From Eubacterium sp. UBA4343 (GTDB lineage Bacteria; Bacillota; Clostridia; Lachnospirales; Lachnospiraceae): 22,674 bases of DNA. Under the pieces are notes generated by a model, which was not told the origin of the DNA, searched no databases, and worked only from the letters and a program-made list of their open reading frames with translations. Shown here one piece after another: positions 6,690 to 14,506 of this stretch. Position 1 is the stretch's first letter. Each line of letters begins with the position of its first letter. The DNA lies in the NCBI GenBank assembly GCA_002394235.1, contig DGTF01000009.1, positions 33,902 through 56,575 on the forward strand. The letters are read 5' to 3'. A program made the translations under genes and the position numbers.

Positions 6690-6995
6690 TAAAGATTTTG
6701 GAATTGTCAGATCTACATCAGCCAGGGCTCGCAGAAAATGATGCCCGCATACAAAATCTACAGTTAATGATCTGATTTCTAAGAGAATATCATCACGTAT
6801 ACAATAGTCCATGATGAATTTCAATGAGCTTGTGCGCGTTGTATTGATTCACGAGAAGAGAGGGATTACACAGTGCCGTTAACCGGGCATAGCTGTATAA
6901 TCCCTGCTATTCGAGACAATGATAAATATGATGAATGAGAGCTGTTCACATTCCATGTCTTTACGCTGCGGTGGAAACAGTATGGATAATAAGAT
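6690..6995. other. Gene-free spacer between hisI and the riboswitch promoter
   Basis: About 300 bases separate the hisI stop from the riboswitch promoter. I find no convincing reading frame on either strand and no tRNA-like or aptamer-like core. The one clear structure is the large hairpin at 6861-6905, described separately. The rest is AT-rich and looks like ordinary intergenic DNA. Confidence 0.6.
6861..6905 (-). terminator. Large imperfect hairpin, probable end of the his operon
   Basis: AGGGATTA (6861-6868) pairs with TAATCCCT (6898-6905). Inside, after a one-base mismatch, ACAG pairs with CTGT, and then TGCC pairs with GGCA around an 8-base loop, with a 3-base bulge. On the minus strand the hairpin is followed by a pyrimidine tract (TCTCTTCTC) rather than a pure U-run. 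It sits about 90 bases after the hisI stop and could end that operon, but the weak tail leaves other roles open. Confidence 0.45.
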
Positions 6996-7379
6996 CTACG
7001 ATTCCCTGCGGCGGTAAAGCTCCTTGAAGAAGCAGGAATAGCTTCCGGTGTGGCAGGCAGCTCCTATCTGCTCTACCTTTGCCAGAAGGGTGTCGTTGTC
7101 ACAGTCGAGGGTCAGGGACTGAACATACTGGAAATGTCCGGATGTCATTCCTTTGATCCACAGCTCCTGCCTGCTCCGGCTCCAGTATGTCATGCGTCCG
7201 CTCTCCAGCGTCTTCTGGAAGGACTCCTCGTTCATATAGGCGAGCATGAGAACTTCTCCGGTGCGGCAGTCCTGCACGATGCAGGGGACAAGGCCGCTCT
7301 CATTGAGCTTGAAGTCCTTCCAGGCAAGGCTGCACTTCTGTGTATTGGTCTTTGCTTTTTCTTCCTGATTTTGCATCAT
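6996..7379 (-). CDS. hisI: Phosphoribosyl-AMP cyclohydrolase
   Basis: HisI opens the purine ring of PR-AMP in the third step of histidine synthesis. The 127-residue protein has the expected motifs: [28 protein letters not shown], the Mg-binding DCDNDTLL acidic cluster, and the zinc cysteines of [11 protein letters not shown]. There is no fused HisE (PR-ATP pyrophosphatase) domain, so that activity must be encoded elsewhere. I place the start at the ATG at 7379 (ATGATG) because AAAGGA lies 8 bases upstream. Upstream in-frame candidates at 7412 and 7478 lack an RBS and family similarity. A 199-bp gap separates it from hisB, wider than elsewhere in the block; it contains an AT-rich TTTTATAATAAAAT stretch that could hold a promoter. 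Confidence 0.93.
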   Translation of the reverse strand: MMQNQEEKAKTNTQKCSLAWKDFKLNESGLVPCIVQDCRTGEVLMLAYMNEESFQKTLESGRMTYWSRSRQELWIKGMTSGHFQYVQSLTLDCDNDTLLAKVEQIGAACHTGSYSCFFKELYRRRES

Positions 7380-7578
7380 CAGCTGCGTCCTTTCCGAATT
7401 TTGCGGATTCATGATTCTAGGGTTACTGCCTGTTTTTCCATGCCCTGAGATCCGGCTTTCTCGTCCGTAGATCAGCATCGGACAAAGCCGGGTGCTCTGT
7501 TCCAGCTGCCAGATGAAAAGAAATATTTTATTATAAAATCGGGCCGGATATTCGATCTTCCGGTTTGCGGACGGTGGA

Positions 7579-8166
7579 TCAGAGGCTTCCCTTCGTGGAC
7601 AGGACGTCTGTGATTCTTGAATCCGGAGAGGTGGCCTGATCGAGGGATTTTGCGAAGGACTTGAACAGTGCCTCTGCCTTGTGATGATCGTTTTCGCCGT
7701 ACATGACCTTCATGTGAAGATTCATTTCCGCAGAGTAGGAAATCGCGTAAAAGAATTCCCGGACCATCTGTGTGCTCATGTCTCCCATTCTGTCCGTGGT
7801 GAAGTCTGCGTCATATACGAAATAGGGACGGCCGGAAAGATCGATGGCAGTGAGCACAAGGGTTTCATCCATCGGAAGGATACAGCTTCCGAAACGGCGG
7901 ATGCCCTTCTTGTCTCCGCAAGCCTGCCGAATGGCAGTGCCGAGTACGATGCCGGTATCCTCGATGGTATGATGATCGTCAACATTCAGATCGCCCTTTA
8001 CGTGGATGGTCAGATCGAAGAGACCGTGACGGGCAAAGCCGTCTAGCATATGGTTGAAAAAACCTACGCCGGTATCCAGGTCTGTTTTTCCGGTGCCATC
8101 CAGGTTGATGGTGACGGTGATCTGCGTTTCCTTTGTATTGCGCTTTACGGTAGCTGTTCTGCTCAT
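7579..8166 (-). CDS. hisB: Imidazoleglycerol-phosphate dehydratase
   Basis: The enzyme dehydrates imidazoleglycerol phosphate to imidazoleacetol phosphate, using two manganese ions. The 195-residue length matches the monofunctional bacterial form, with no N-terminal phosphatase. Metal-binding motifs are plain: [24 protein letters not shown] and [16 protein letters not shown]. The ATG lies 3 bases after the hisD stop, and its RBS GAGGAC overlaps that stop, so the two genes are translationally coupled. Confidence 0.96.
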   Translation of the reverse strand: MSRTATVKRNTKETQITVTINLDGTGKTDLDTGVGFFNHMLDGFARHGLFDLTIHVKGDLNVDDHHTIEDTGIVLGTAIRQACGDKKGIRRFGSCILPMDETLVLTAIDLSGRPYFVYDADFTTDRMGDMSTQMVREFFYAISYSAEMNLHMKVMYGENDHHKAEALFKSFAKSLDQATSPDSRITDVLSTKGSL

Positions 8167-8169
8167 GGT

Positions 8170-9471
8170 TCAGTCCTCGTCATTTTCAAAGCGGACCGCA
8201 ATGGAATTCGCATGTGCGGTGAGCTGCTCACATTTTGCAAACTGTTCAATATCCTTGTGAATCTCCTTGAGGGCCTCTCTGGAATAATGGATGATGCTGG
8301 ATTTCTTGACAAAATCATCTACACTCAAAGGCGAGAAAAATCTGGCGGTTCCGCTCGTCGGAAGAATGTGGTTCGGTCCGGCAAAATAGTCGCCGAGCGG
8401 TTCACTGCTGTATTCACCAATAAAGATGGCGCCGGCGTTGCGGATCTTTGTCATAACCTCGAAGGCGTCTCTCATGACGATTTCCAGATGTTCCGGCGCG
8501 AATTCATTTGCCGCGTCGATTGCCTCCTGTCTGCTTCGCGCCACAAGAATCCGTCCGAAATTGTCCAAGGATTTCTGAATAATCTCACGTCTGGACAGGA
8601 TCTTGAGAAATCCGTCAACTTCAGCGCTGACCTTCCGGGCGAGATCTTCACTTGTGGTGACGAGAACGGCGGAGGCCATCTCATCGTGTTCCGCCTGGGA
8701 CAGAAGGTCTGCGGCGACGTATCTCGGATTGGCGGTCTCATCTGCGAGAACCAGGATTTCGGAGGGGCCGGCGACAGAATCGATGCTTACATTGCCGTAT
8801 ACTGCTTTCTTTGCAAGTGCGACAAAAATATTGCCTGGACCGACGATTTTATCTACCTTCGGAATGCTCTCTGTGCCGAAGGCAAGCGCGGCAATCGCCT
8901 GTGCTCCGCCCACCTTGAAGATCCTGTCAGCTCCAGCCTCATTGGCGGCAACAAGGACGACAGGATTCACCTTTCCCTCGGCATTGCAGGGGGTTGTCAT
9001 GATGACCTCTTCGACACCCGCAACCTTGGCGGGGACAATGTTCATCAGTACGGATGAAGGATATGCTGCTTTTCCGCCGGGTACATAGACTCCGACTCTC
9101 TGCATGGGCGTGATTTTCTGCCCGAGAATGGTCCCTTTTTCCGTGGTCGTGATCCAGCTGTTCTGCTTCTGCTTCTCATGGAAGGAGCGGATATTTACGA
9201 GTGCCTTGCGGACAACATCGAGGAGTTCCGAGGGCACCTCCTTGTATGCGGCCCGGATTTCTTCCTCTGTTACCTGGAAATTGCTTCCGGTGATCTCTGC
9301 GCGGTCAAATTTTTTTGTGTATTCAAAAACCGCCTCGTCGCCGCGCGCCTTGATGTCCTCGATGATGGAGCGGACGGTGGCCTCCTGTGTTCCAAAGGTG
9401 GAAGGACTTCTCTGGAGGATATTTTTCTGTACTTCCTTTTTGTTTTCTTCACTGAGTTCAACGATTTTCAT
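8170..9471 (-). CDS. hisD: Histidinol dehydrogenase
   Basis: HisD oxidises L-histidinol to L-histidine in two NAD-dependent steps at a zinc site. The protein is 433 residues, the normal size. Recognisable segments include RVGVYVPGGKAAYPSSVLMN, KVGGAQAIAALAFGT, KIVGPGNIFVALAKK, SVAGPSEILVLAD, DLLSQAEHDEMASA with its metal-site Gln and His, and FAPEHLEI. I choose the ATG at 9471 since AGGAGAT precedes it by 6 bases and the family N-terminus starts there. The frame extends to 9522 without an RBS. About 100 bases separate it from hisG, including a 12-bp palindrome. Confidence 0.96.
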   Translation of the reverse strand: MKIVELSEENKKEVQKNILQRSPSTFGTQEATVRSIIEDIKARGDEAVFEYTKKFDRAEITGSNFQVTEEEIRAAYKEVPSELLDVVRKALVNIRSFHEKQKQNSWITTTEKGTILGQKITPMQRVGVYVPGGKAAYPSSVLMNIVPAKVAGVEEVIMTTPCNAEGKVNPVVLVAANEAGADRIFKVGGAQAIAALAFGTESIPKVDKIVGPGNIFVALAKKAVYGNVSIDSVAGPSEILVLADETANPRYVAADLLSQAEHDEMASAVLVTTSEDLARKVSAEVDGFLKILSRREIIQKSLDNFGRILVARSRQEAIDAANEFAPEHLEIVMRDAFEVMTKIRNAGAIFIGEYSSEPLGDYFAGPNHILPTSGTARFFSPLSVDDFVKKSSIIHYSREALKEIHKDIEQFAKCEQLTAHANSIAVRFENDED

Positions 9472-9516
9472 TTTCTTATCTCCTGCAGTGTTCATGCTGC
9501 CTGTCACAGCCTTGTG

Positions 9517-9528
9517 TTTCATATGAAA
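9517..9528. promoter_or_regulatory. 12-bp perfect palindrome between hisG and hisD
   Basis: TTTCATATGAAA is self-complementary and lies in the 100-bp hisG-hisD spacer, 45 bases before the hisD start. It could be a protein-binding site. It may also be chance in an AT-rich spacer, and there is no matching promoter that I trust. Confidence 0.2.
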
Positions 9529-9571
9529 TAAATGAAAAGATGATTTCAGATGCCCGGTTCAGACCTGTTCT

Positions 9572-10222
9572 TCATGCCTGTTCCTGCGCGCGAACCGCCT
9601 TGATCCGGCGGATCAGGTCCGTGATTCGCATGTTGTCCATTTTCATGCTGACCGGGTTCACGACCATTCTCGCGGAGAGCGGGCATACCTCTTCGAGAAC
9701 CTGAAGACCATTTTCTCTCAGGGTGGTTCCGGTCTCAACGATATCTACGATCACCTCGGACAGTCCAACGATGGGGGCAAGTTCAATGGATCCGTTCAGC
9801 TTGATGATTTCCATGTTCTGATTTTTCTTATTGTAAAAATAGTCCTTGGCGATGTTCGGATACTTTGTCGCCACGCGGATCAGCTGGTTGTGGTCGAGGT
9901 ATTCTCTTGCGGATGCCGGGCCGCAGACACACATCCTGCATTTCCCGTAGCCAAGATCGAGAACTTCATAGATCTTCCGGTTCTCTTCCATTATGGTGTC
10001 CTTGCCGACGATGCCGATATCGGCCGCGCCGTACTCGACATAGGTGGGGACATCCGGGCCTTTTGCCAGGAAGAAACGCAGACCGTACTGTTCGTTGGTG
10101 AAGATCAGCTTGCGGGTGCTCTTGTCCTTCATCTCATCGCAGCTGATGCCGAGCTTTTCAAGCGTGGCCATGGTCTGATCCGCCAGACGGCCTTTTGTGA
10201 GCGCAAAGGTAAGATATCTCAT
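9572..10222 (-). CDS. hisG: ATP phosphoribosyltransferase, short (HisG-S) form
   Basis: HisG condenses ATP with PRPP in the first, rate-setting step of histidine synthesis. At 216 residues it is the short form, which lacks the C-terminal histidine-sensing domain and works only in complex with HisZ. Typical features are [14 protein letters not shown] at the N-terminus, [17 protein letters not shown] at about residues 61-77, and the PRPP-binding region [16 protein letters not shown] at about 159-174. Its ATG overlaps the hisZ stop by 4 bp (10219-10222), consistent with stoichiometric synthesis of the two subunits. Confidence 0.96.
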   Translation of the reverse strand: MRYLTFALTKGRLADQTMATLEKLGISCDEMKDKSTRKLIFTNEQYGLRFFLAKGPDVPTYVEYGAADIGIVGKDTIMEENRKIYEVLDLGYGKCRMCVCGPASAREYLDHNQLIRVATKYPNIAKDYFYNKKNQNMEIIKLNGSIELAPIVGLSEVIVDIVETGTTLRENGLQVLEEVCPLSARMVVNPVSMKMDNMRITDLIRRIKAVRAQEQA

Positions 10223-11487
10223 TGTGCCTGTCCTCCGTTTCCGCCAAAGGGATAGATTCTTTCGGTACTGCCGTTTGAAAGATTGATCGCGTAGACCTCA
10301 TCCATCGAGCAGAAATAGATGATGCCGCCGAACTGATTGCGCATCCCGTATCTGCGGTAATCGTCCAGAACCTTTCCGTATTCAAACCTTACACAGGCGA
10401 CATCGAGGCCATTTGCTCTCCGGGAACCTGCATAATGAATGGCCATCTCCTCCAACTCCGCCGGGTAAAGAATCATTGTCTTGATATCTTCTACGGGAAG
10501 TGAGATCTTCTGCCGCTCTATGGCGTTCAGAAGGGAGTCAATCTCCGTGGCAAAACCGACGGCAGCGCATTTCTTTCCGAAGTGTTCAATAAGCCGATTG
10601 TACCGGCCTCCCTTGATCAGCGCGTCACCTGAGCCATATGTATACGCCTGGAAGATGATCCCTGTGTAATACCGGTATTCGGTTACCAGACCAAAGTCAA
10701 AGGTAACGTAATTTTCACAGCCGTACATCTTCAGGAAATGATAGATCCGTTCCAGCCGGTCGACCGCGGCACGGCAGCTTCGGTTTCCGGTCAGTGTTCT
10801 CGCCTGTTCCAGAACTTCCTCATTGCCGAAGAGACCGGGCATTTCGACCAGGGCTTTTTTCAGATCCGGCCGGATATTCAGGTGATCGATCAGCTCCTCC
10901 GCGCCGAAGCGGTTCTGTGCGGCAAGAAGGTTTCTGAGCTCCTGCAGAGAATCTTCGCTCATGCCGGCTTCTTCCGCCAGGGCATTGAAATAATCCACGT
11001 GGCCCATGCTTACCTGAAAATTCTCCAGTCCCGCCCTGCGCATGGTGGATACCACAAGGGCAATGATCTCCGCATCGGCCTCCGCACTGTCATCGTTCAT
11101 AAATTCTACACCCATCTGAGTGCTTTCATTCAGGCTTCCGTGGTAAGAATGGTTGTTGCGGTAGATGCTTCCGTGGTAGCAGAGGCGGAGCGGCATCTCC
11201 TCTTCGCCGAAATACATGGCAACGGCGCGGGCAACGGAAGGCGTGAAATCCGAGCGCAGCACCAGAGTGTTGCCGTCGCGGTCGAAGAATTTATAGAGGT
11301 CGCGGGAGGGAGTCGTACCGACTTCCTTTGCAAAGACGTCGAAGAATTCGAAGCCCGGGGTTTCGATCGACTGATATCCGAAGGAGCGGTAGAGCTTCTC
11401 GATCTGTCTCTCCAGATATCTCTTCCGGTCGCATTCGCGGCCGAATATGTCGCGGACACCCTCCGGGGTGTGGATTAATTTTTTCAT
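10219..11487 (-). CDS. hisZ: ATP phosphoribosyltransferase regulatory subunit
   Basis: HisZ is a histidyl-tRNA synthetase paralogue without aminoacylation function that activates short-form HisG and carries its histidine feedback site. The protein is 422 residues. It begins with the family sequence [15 protein letters not shown] and has a class II motif-2-like segment ([17 protein letters not shown]) followed by the catalytic-core remnant. The tail is small and lacks a clear anticodon-binding domain, which argues against HisS. I use the ATG at 11487, which has AGGAGAA just upstream; the longer frame to 11547 crosses the promoter region. It is the first gene of the his block. Confidence 0.94.
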   Translation of the reverse strand: MKKLIHTPEGVRDIFGRECDRKRYLERQIEKLYRSFGYQSIETPGFEFFDVFAKEVGTTPSRDLYKFFDRDGNTLVLRSDFTPSVARAVAMYFGEEEMPLRLCYHGSIYRNNHSYHGSLNESTQMGVEFMNDDSAEADAEIIALVVSTMRRAGLENFQVSMGHVDYFNALAEEAGMSEDSLQELRNLLAAQNRFGAEELIDHLNIRPDLKKALVEMPGLFGNEEVLEQARTLTGNRSCRAAVDRLERIYHFLKMYGCENYVTFDFGLVTEYRYYTGIIFQAYTYGSGDALIKGGRYNRLIEHFGKKCAAVGFATEIDSLLNAIERQKISLPVEDIKTMILYPAELEEMAIHYAGSRRANGLDVACVRFEYGKVLDDYRRYGMRNQFGGIIYFCSMDEVYAINLSNGSTERIYPFGGNGGQAQ

Positions 11488-11549
11488 GGCGTTCTCCTGT
11501 TTGTCTGAACGGTTAAGATTGTTCTTCAGATGTTTTTTATTCGTCACTT

Positions 11550-11582
11550 TAGTATGCTACCATACTACTACGCTAAATACAA
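11550..11582 (-). promoter_or_regulatory. Candidate hisZ promoter with palindromic operator
   Basis: On the minus strand TTGTAT (11582-11577) is followed 17 bases later by TAGCAT (11559-11554), a weak -35/-10 pair. A perfect 7-bp inverted repeat, TAGTATG and CATACTA with a 4-base centre (11550-11556 and 11561-11567), covers the -10 region. A repressor binding there would block the his operon. TrpR-like YerC/HisR repressors are known for Firmicute his genes, but I cannot confirm the motif. I found no T-box leader; the space to the gene is too short. Confidence 0.45.
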
Positions 11583-11738
11583 GGAGTAATTGCGATGGGA
11601 TTCAATCCGCTTTTCACTCCCATACTCTTTCCCCTTCCCTGTGCACACGACGGAGAACATCAGAAAGGAAGTTCATGTTCGTTTCTTTTCCAGGTGCCCC
11701 TGCCTCCTGGGCACGGCGAAGAAAGACTGGAAGAGGGC

Positions 11739-12308
11739 TTATTCACCGTCAAAATCGGCATCCTCGGCTGCATCCGCGTCCCGCAGGGCGAGATCTCTCG
11801 AGATTCCGTCCAGATAAGGCACCAGAATGCCGGCTCTCTTCCGGAGAAAAAAAGCGGGCGTAAGCTCATCAAAATGAAAACGCTTCAGCCCGCCTGCTTC
11901 CATACGATTCCAGAACCGGAGCAGTTCTTCGTAGCGAAGATAATAATATTCATCCCGTGAGGAATAGAAAATGAGGAGAAAGGATATCCCCTGCTGCTTC
12001 TCGAAATCGGACATAAAACGGATCTGATGCGGATGAATATTTGCCAGAGGAAAGGTATCGGTCTTGCATTCCTTGGCATCGAAGCAGACGGGAATGCCCT
12101 GCACTGCTCCGATGTAATCAATGGTGCTTTTCTGATCGAAATATGCCAGAGTGATGCGTCGTGTCTCCTTGTCCATTCTGACCGGAGTAATCGGGGTTGG
12201 GATTTTCTGGATCAGCGCAAGTCCCTGTTCCCGATACTGGTCATTTGTCCGGTTGATCATGTCCTCCAGGGTGGAACCCCGAAGACCTCTTGAATTCCAG
12301 GTCGCCAT
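11739..12308 (-). CDS. recU: Holliday junction resolvase RecU
   Basis: RecU is the Firmicute resolvase that cuts four-way junctions during recombination and chromosome segregation. The 189-residue protein has the family N-terminus NSRGLRGSTLEDMIN and the nuclease core KSTIDYIGAVQG (Asp64) followed by CFDAKECKTDTF (Asp77, Glu79-Lys80 region). The B. subtilis enzyme has Glu where this one has the first Asp. It ends in an acidic, Ala/Asp-rich tail. The RBS GAGG overlaps the lepB stop, with the ATG 12 bases on, so it is probably co-transcribed and coupled with lepB rather than with a penicillin-binding protein gene as in Bacillus. About 250 bases follow before hisZ; they hold the his promoter and no clear terminator. 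Confidence 0.92.
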   Translation of the reverse strand: MATWNSRGLRGSTLEDMINRTNDQYREQGLALIQKIPTPITPVRMDKETRRITLAYFDQKSTIDYIGAVQGIPVCFDAKECKTDTFPLANIHPHQIRFMSDFEKQQGISFLLIFYSSRDEYYYLRYEELLRFWNRMEAGGLKRFHFDELTPAFFLRKRAGILVPYLDGISRDLALRDADAAEDADFDGE

Positions 12309-12320
12309 CGTGAGGATGCC

Positions 12321-13073
12321 TCAGAATCCGAACACGGAAGCGGGATTCAGCGCCGGGAATCCCACATATGTCGTTCCTGCCCCGGCAAATCCGGCTGCGG
12401 AAGCACTTGTAGTATCTGATGCCGGATCATAATAGTCCGCCTCCTTGCTGTTGATCACGGAGATCTTGTTCAGCGGCCAGTAGCGGAAGAAGGCCTTGCC
12501 GAGGATCTTTTCCTTCTTGACAAAGGGATTTTCCCAATATCGGGAGTCCTTGGAATATACGCGGTTGTCGCCCAGCATGAAGTAACTGTCTGCCGGAACG
12601 GTGAGCGGGAACGTCAGATTTCCGGTATCGGTGGAGTCCGGCGCTGCGCAGAAACTGTCATCCAGAGGAGTCTTGCTTCCGTTGATATAGACATCACCGT
12701 TCCGGATGTCGACGGTCTCGCCCGGAAGACCGATGACCCGTTTGATGAACAGACGCGATTCGTCATCAGGATAGCGGAAAATGACGATGTCATATCTCTT
12801 CGGATCGCTGTTCAGGTAGGCCAGGCGGTTTCCAAAGATCTGGTCGTTGGTCATGATCGTCGGTTCCATGGATGCGGATGGAATCCGTGCATTGACAATG
12901 ATGAATTTCTGAAGGACAAACATAACGATCAGAACGATCGCAATGATTTTCACGTAGTCGAAAACATCCTTACGGATACTCTCCTTCCGGTCGTCCGGTG
13001 TGGTTACCGGTGTTTTCTCATCCGGCCCTTCCGGCCGGGGATCAGTAGAATTGGTATCAGGTTTTTTACTCAT
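12321..13073 (-). CDS. lepB: Type I signal peptidase
   Basis: This membrane serine protease removes signal peptides from secreted proteins. The 250-residue protein has a Pro/Asp/Lys-rich cytoplasmic N-terminus (1-38) and one membrane helix (about 41-60). The catalytic Ser68 lies in IPSASMEPT, the general base Lys111 in RLFIKRVIGLPGE, and the GDNR box at 168-171. After the last catalytic-domain strand (about residue 218) comes an unusual 30-residue Ala/Gly/Thr/Phe-rich tail ending SVFGF. I place the start at the ATG at 13073, preceded by AGGAAAG; the frame continues to 13232 without family similarity. It overlaps signals for recU downstream. Confidence 0.94.
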   Translation of the reverse strand: MSKKPDTNSTDPRPEGPDEKTPVTTPDDRKESIRKDVFDYVKIIAIVLIVMFVLQKFIIVNARIPSASMEPTIMTNDQIFGNRLAYLNSDPKRYDIVIFRYPDDESRLFIKRVIGLPGETVDIRNGDVYINGSKTPLDDSFCAAPDSTDTGNLTFPLTVPADSYFMLGDNRVYSKDSRYWENPFVKKEKILGKAFFRYWPLNKISVINSKEADYYDPASDTTSASAAGFAGAGTTYVGFPALNPASVFGF

Positions 13074-13258
13074 GTGTTCTTCTTTCCTGTCAGGTAAAAT
13101 GAGGTTATTGTGCAGCCGCCAGTGCCGCAGCCTTGGGATGCGGAACCATGCGGACAGGCAGCACGCAGGCCTGTGCGATCGTGCGGCTGAATGACGGTTC
13201 GCATGATTTGTCTGATGAACAGTGCAGCACAAAGATAAGTATGATCATGCGGCGGATG

Positions 13259-14401
13259 TTACAGCCGATTGGCTGCTTCAAGCTTTTTCAGCGTGGTTCT
13301 GAGGTCATCGGGCAGGGGAGCCAGAAAGGTTCTTCCCGACAGATCAGAGAGAACGCCGTTCATCGGGGGAAAAACAAGCTCCGACGCGTGGAGAAACTGT
13401 CTTCGAAGGCCAAAGCTCTTGCGAAAATCCTCGTTCCGGTTTCTGAGACCATATTTTACATCACCGATGATGGGATGTCCAATAAAAGAAAGATGGCTTC
13501 GGATCTGGTGAGTCTTTCCGGTGATCAGGTTTACCTTCAGTAAGGTAAAGGAAGCAGGCTGCCCGTGCGGGTCTGTGATCCGGAAATGCTTCACCGGGCT
13601 GTATTCCGTTTCGATGTATTCGCCGGGATTCTTCACACCTTCCGCGGCGAATGCCAGCTTCGCATCAGGGATCTGAACGTTGTCCGGTATGGATGCTGCA
13701 GATGTTTGGGAAGGTACTGCGTCTGCGGCAGATGTTCGGACGGATGCTCTGTCATGAACGGTCACCCGGTTGGTCCGGGGATCCTTCGTGAGATATGCAC
13801 TGATGCGGGCGGGCTCCAGGATTTCGCCCTCTGTCAGGGCATAATAGTATTTGTGTACGGTCCGGTCTCTGAGGCATTCGGAAAGCTCCCGTGCGGCGGC
13901 GAGCGTCTTTGCGGCAAGCACAATTCCGCTTGTATTGCGGTCGATCCGGTTGACCACAGAGGGACGGAAGATGCGGAGACTCTCTTCTGTGAGCTCGCCT
14001 TTTTCGGTCAGGTATGACTGGATCATTTCCACCAGGGAGATGTCCTCCGGGGCTGCCTTCTGCGAGAGAATCCCGGCCTTTTTGTTCAGAATCAGCATGT
14101 GAGAGTCCTCAAAGAGGATGTCCGATGCGACAAGGGAAGGCCGTGGTTTTCCGGATTTGTTCTTCTGCGGGAGAGACTCTTTTGCGGAAAACTTACGCAG
14201 CGTTTCATCGGAAAAGAAGATTCGGATTTCGTCTCCTTCCCGCAGAAGTTCCTTTCCGGAAGCTTTCGTTCCGTTAAGCGTAATATTCTTTTTGCGTAGC
14301 TGTTTATACAGAAAACCGCTTCCCGCTTCCGGAAGATATCTTCTGAGAAATTTATCCAGACGCTGGGAAGCAGTTTCGGTGTCAATGGTGATTTGAATCA
14401 T
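13259..14401 (-). CDS. RluA-family 23S rRNA pseudouridine synthase
   Basis: The 380-residue enzyme isomerises uridines in RNA, most likely large-subunit rRNA. An N-terminal S4 RNA-binding domain spans about residues 12-62 (QRLDKFLRRYLP...). The catalytic domain starts near residue 95, with ILFEDSHMLILNKKAG. The catalytic aspartate is Asp154 in VNRIDRNTSGIVLAAKT, and the C-terminal motif KTHQIRSHLSFIGHPIIGD (about 296-314) is clear. It is longer than usual because of an Ala/Ser/Pro-rich insertion at about residues 218-262. The S4 domain favours RluC or RluD over RluA; I do not assign the exact target. The RBS GGAAG sits close to the ATG. A 185-bp gap without recognisable genes follows before lepB. 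Confidence 0.9.
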   Translation of the reverse strand: MIQITIDTETASQRLDKFLRRYLPEAGSGFLYKQLRKKNITLNGTKASGKELLREGDEIRIFFSDETLRKFSAKESLPQKNKSGKPRPSLVASDILFEDSHMLILNKKAGILSQKAAPEDISLVEMIQSYLTEKGELTEESLRIFRPSVVNRIDRNTSGIVLAAKTLAAARELSECLRDRTVHKYYYALTEGEILEPARISAYLTKDPRTNRVTVHDRASVRTSAADAVPSQTSAASIPDNVQIPDAKLAFAAEGVKNPGEYIETEYSPVKHFRITDPHGQPASFTLLKVNLITGKTHQIRSHLSFIGHPIIGDVKYGLRNRNEDFRKSFGLRRQFLHASELVFPPMNGVLSDLSGRTFLAPLPDDLRTTLKKLEAANRL

Positions 14402-14473
14402 TCTTCTTCCTACATATTATTGAAAGCGGCTGAAAGCCATAAAAAGCGAATAAATAATGAAAGCAATGCAAAA

Positions 14474-14506
14474 CAATAAAAACAATTAAGTGCAATAAAA
14501 CAATTA
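14474..14506. repeat. AT-rich direct repeat downstream of the membrane-protein gene
   Basis: CAATAAAAACAATTA (14474-14488) is repeated as CAATAAAACAATTA (14493-14506), separated by 4 bases. The second copy contains the stop codon of the upstream gene. The roughly 100-base spacer here is much more AT-rich than the genes around it. No terminator hairpin is evident. Confidence 0.5.

Noticed and set aside
6550..6741. Plus-strand open frame of 63 codons
   Set aside because: It is antisense to the cobalamin riboswitch and promoter, starts with TTG, and has no RBS.
11488..11600. T-box leader for the his operon
   Set aside because: The promoter-to-gene distance is too short and no T-box consensus (TGGNACCGCG-like) is present.
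11694..11714. GTGCCC/GGGCAC hairpin after recU
   Set aside because: The stem is only 6 bp, with no U-tract on either strand, so it does not qualify as a terminator.
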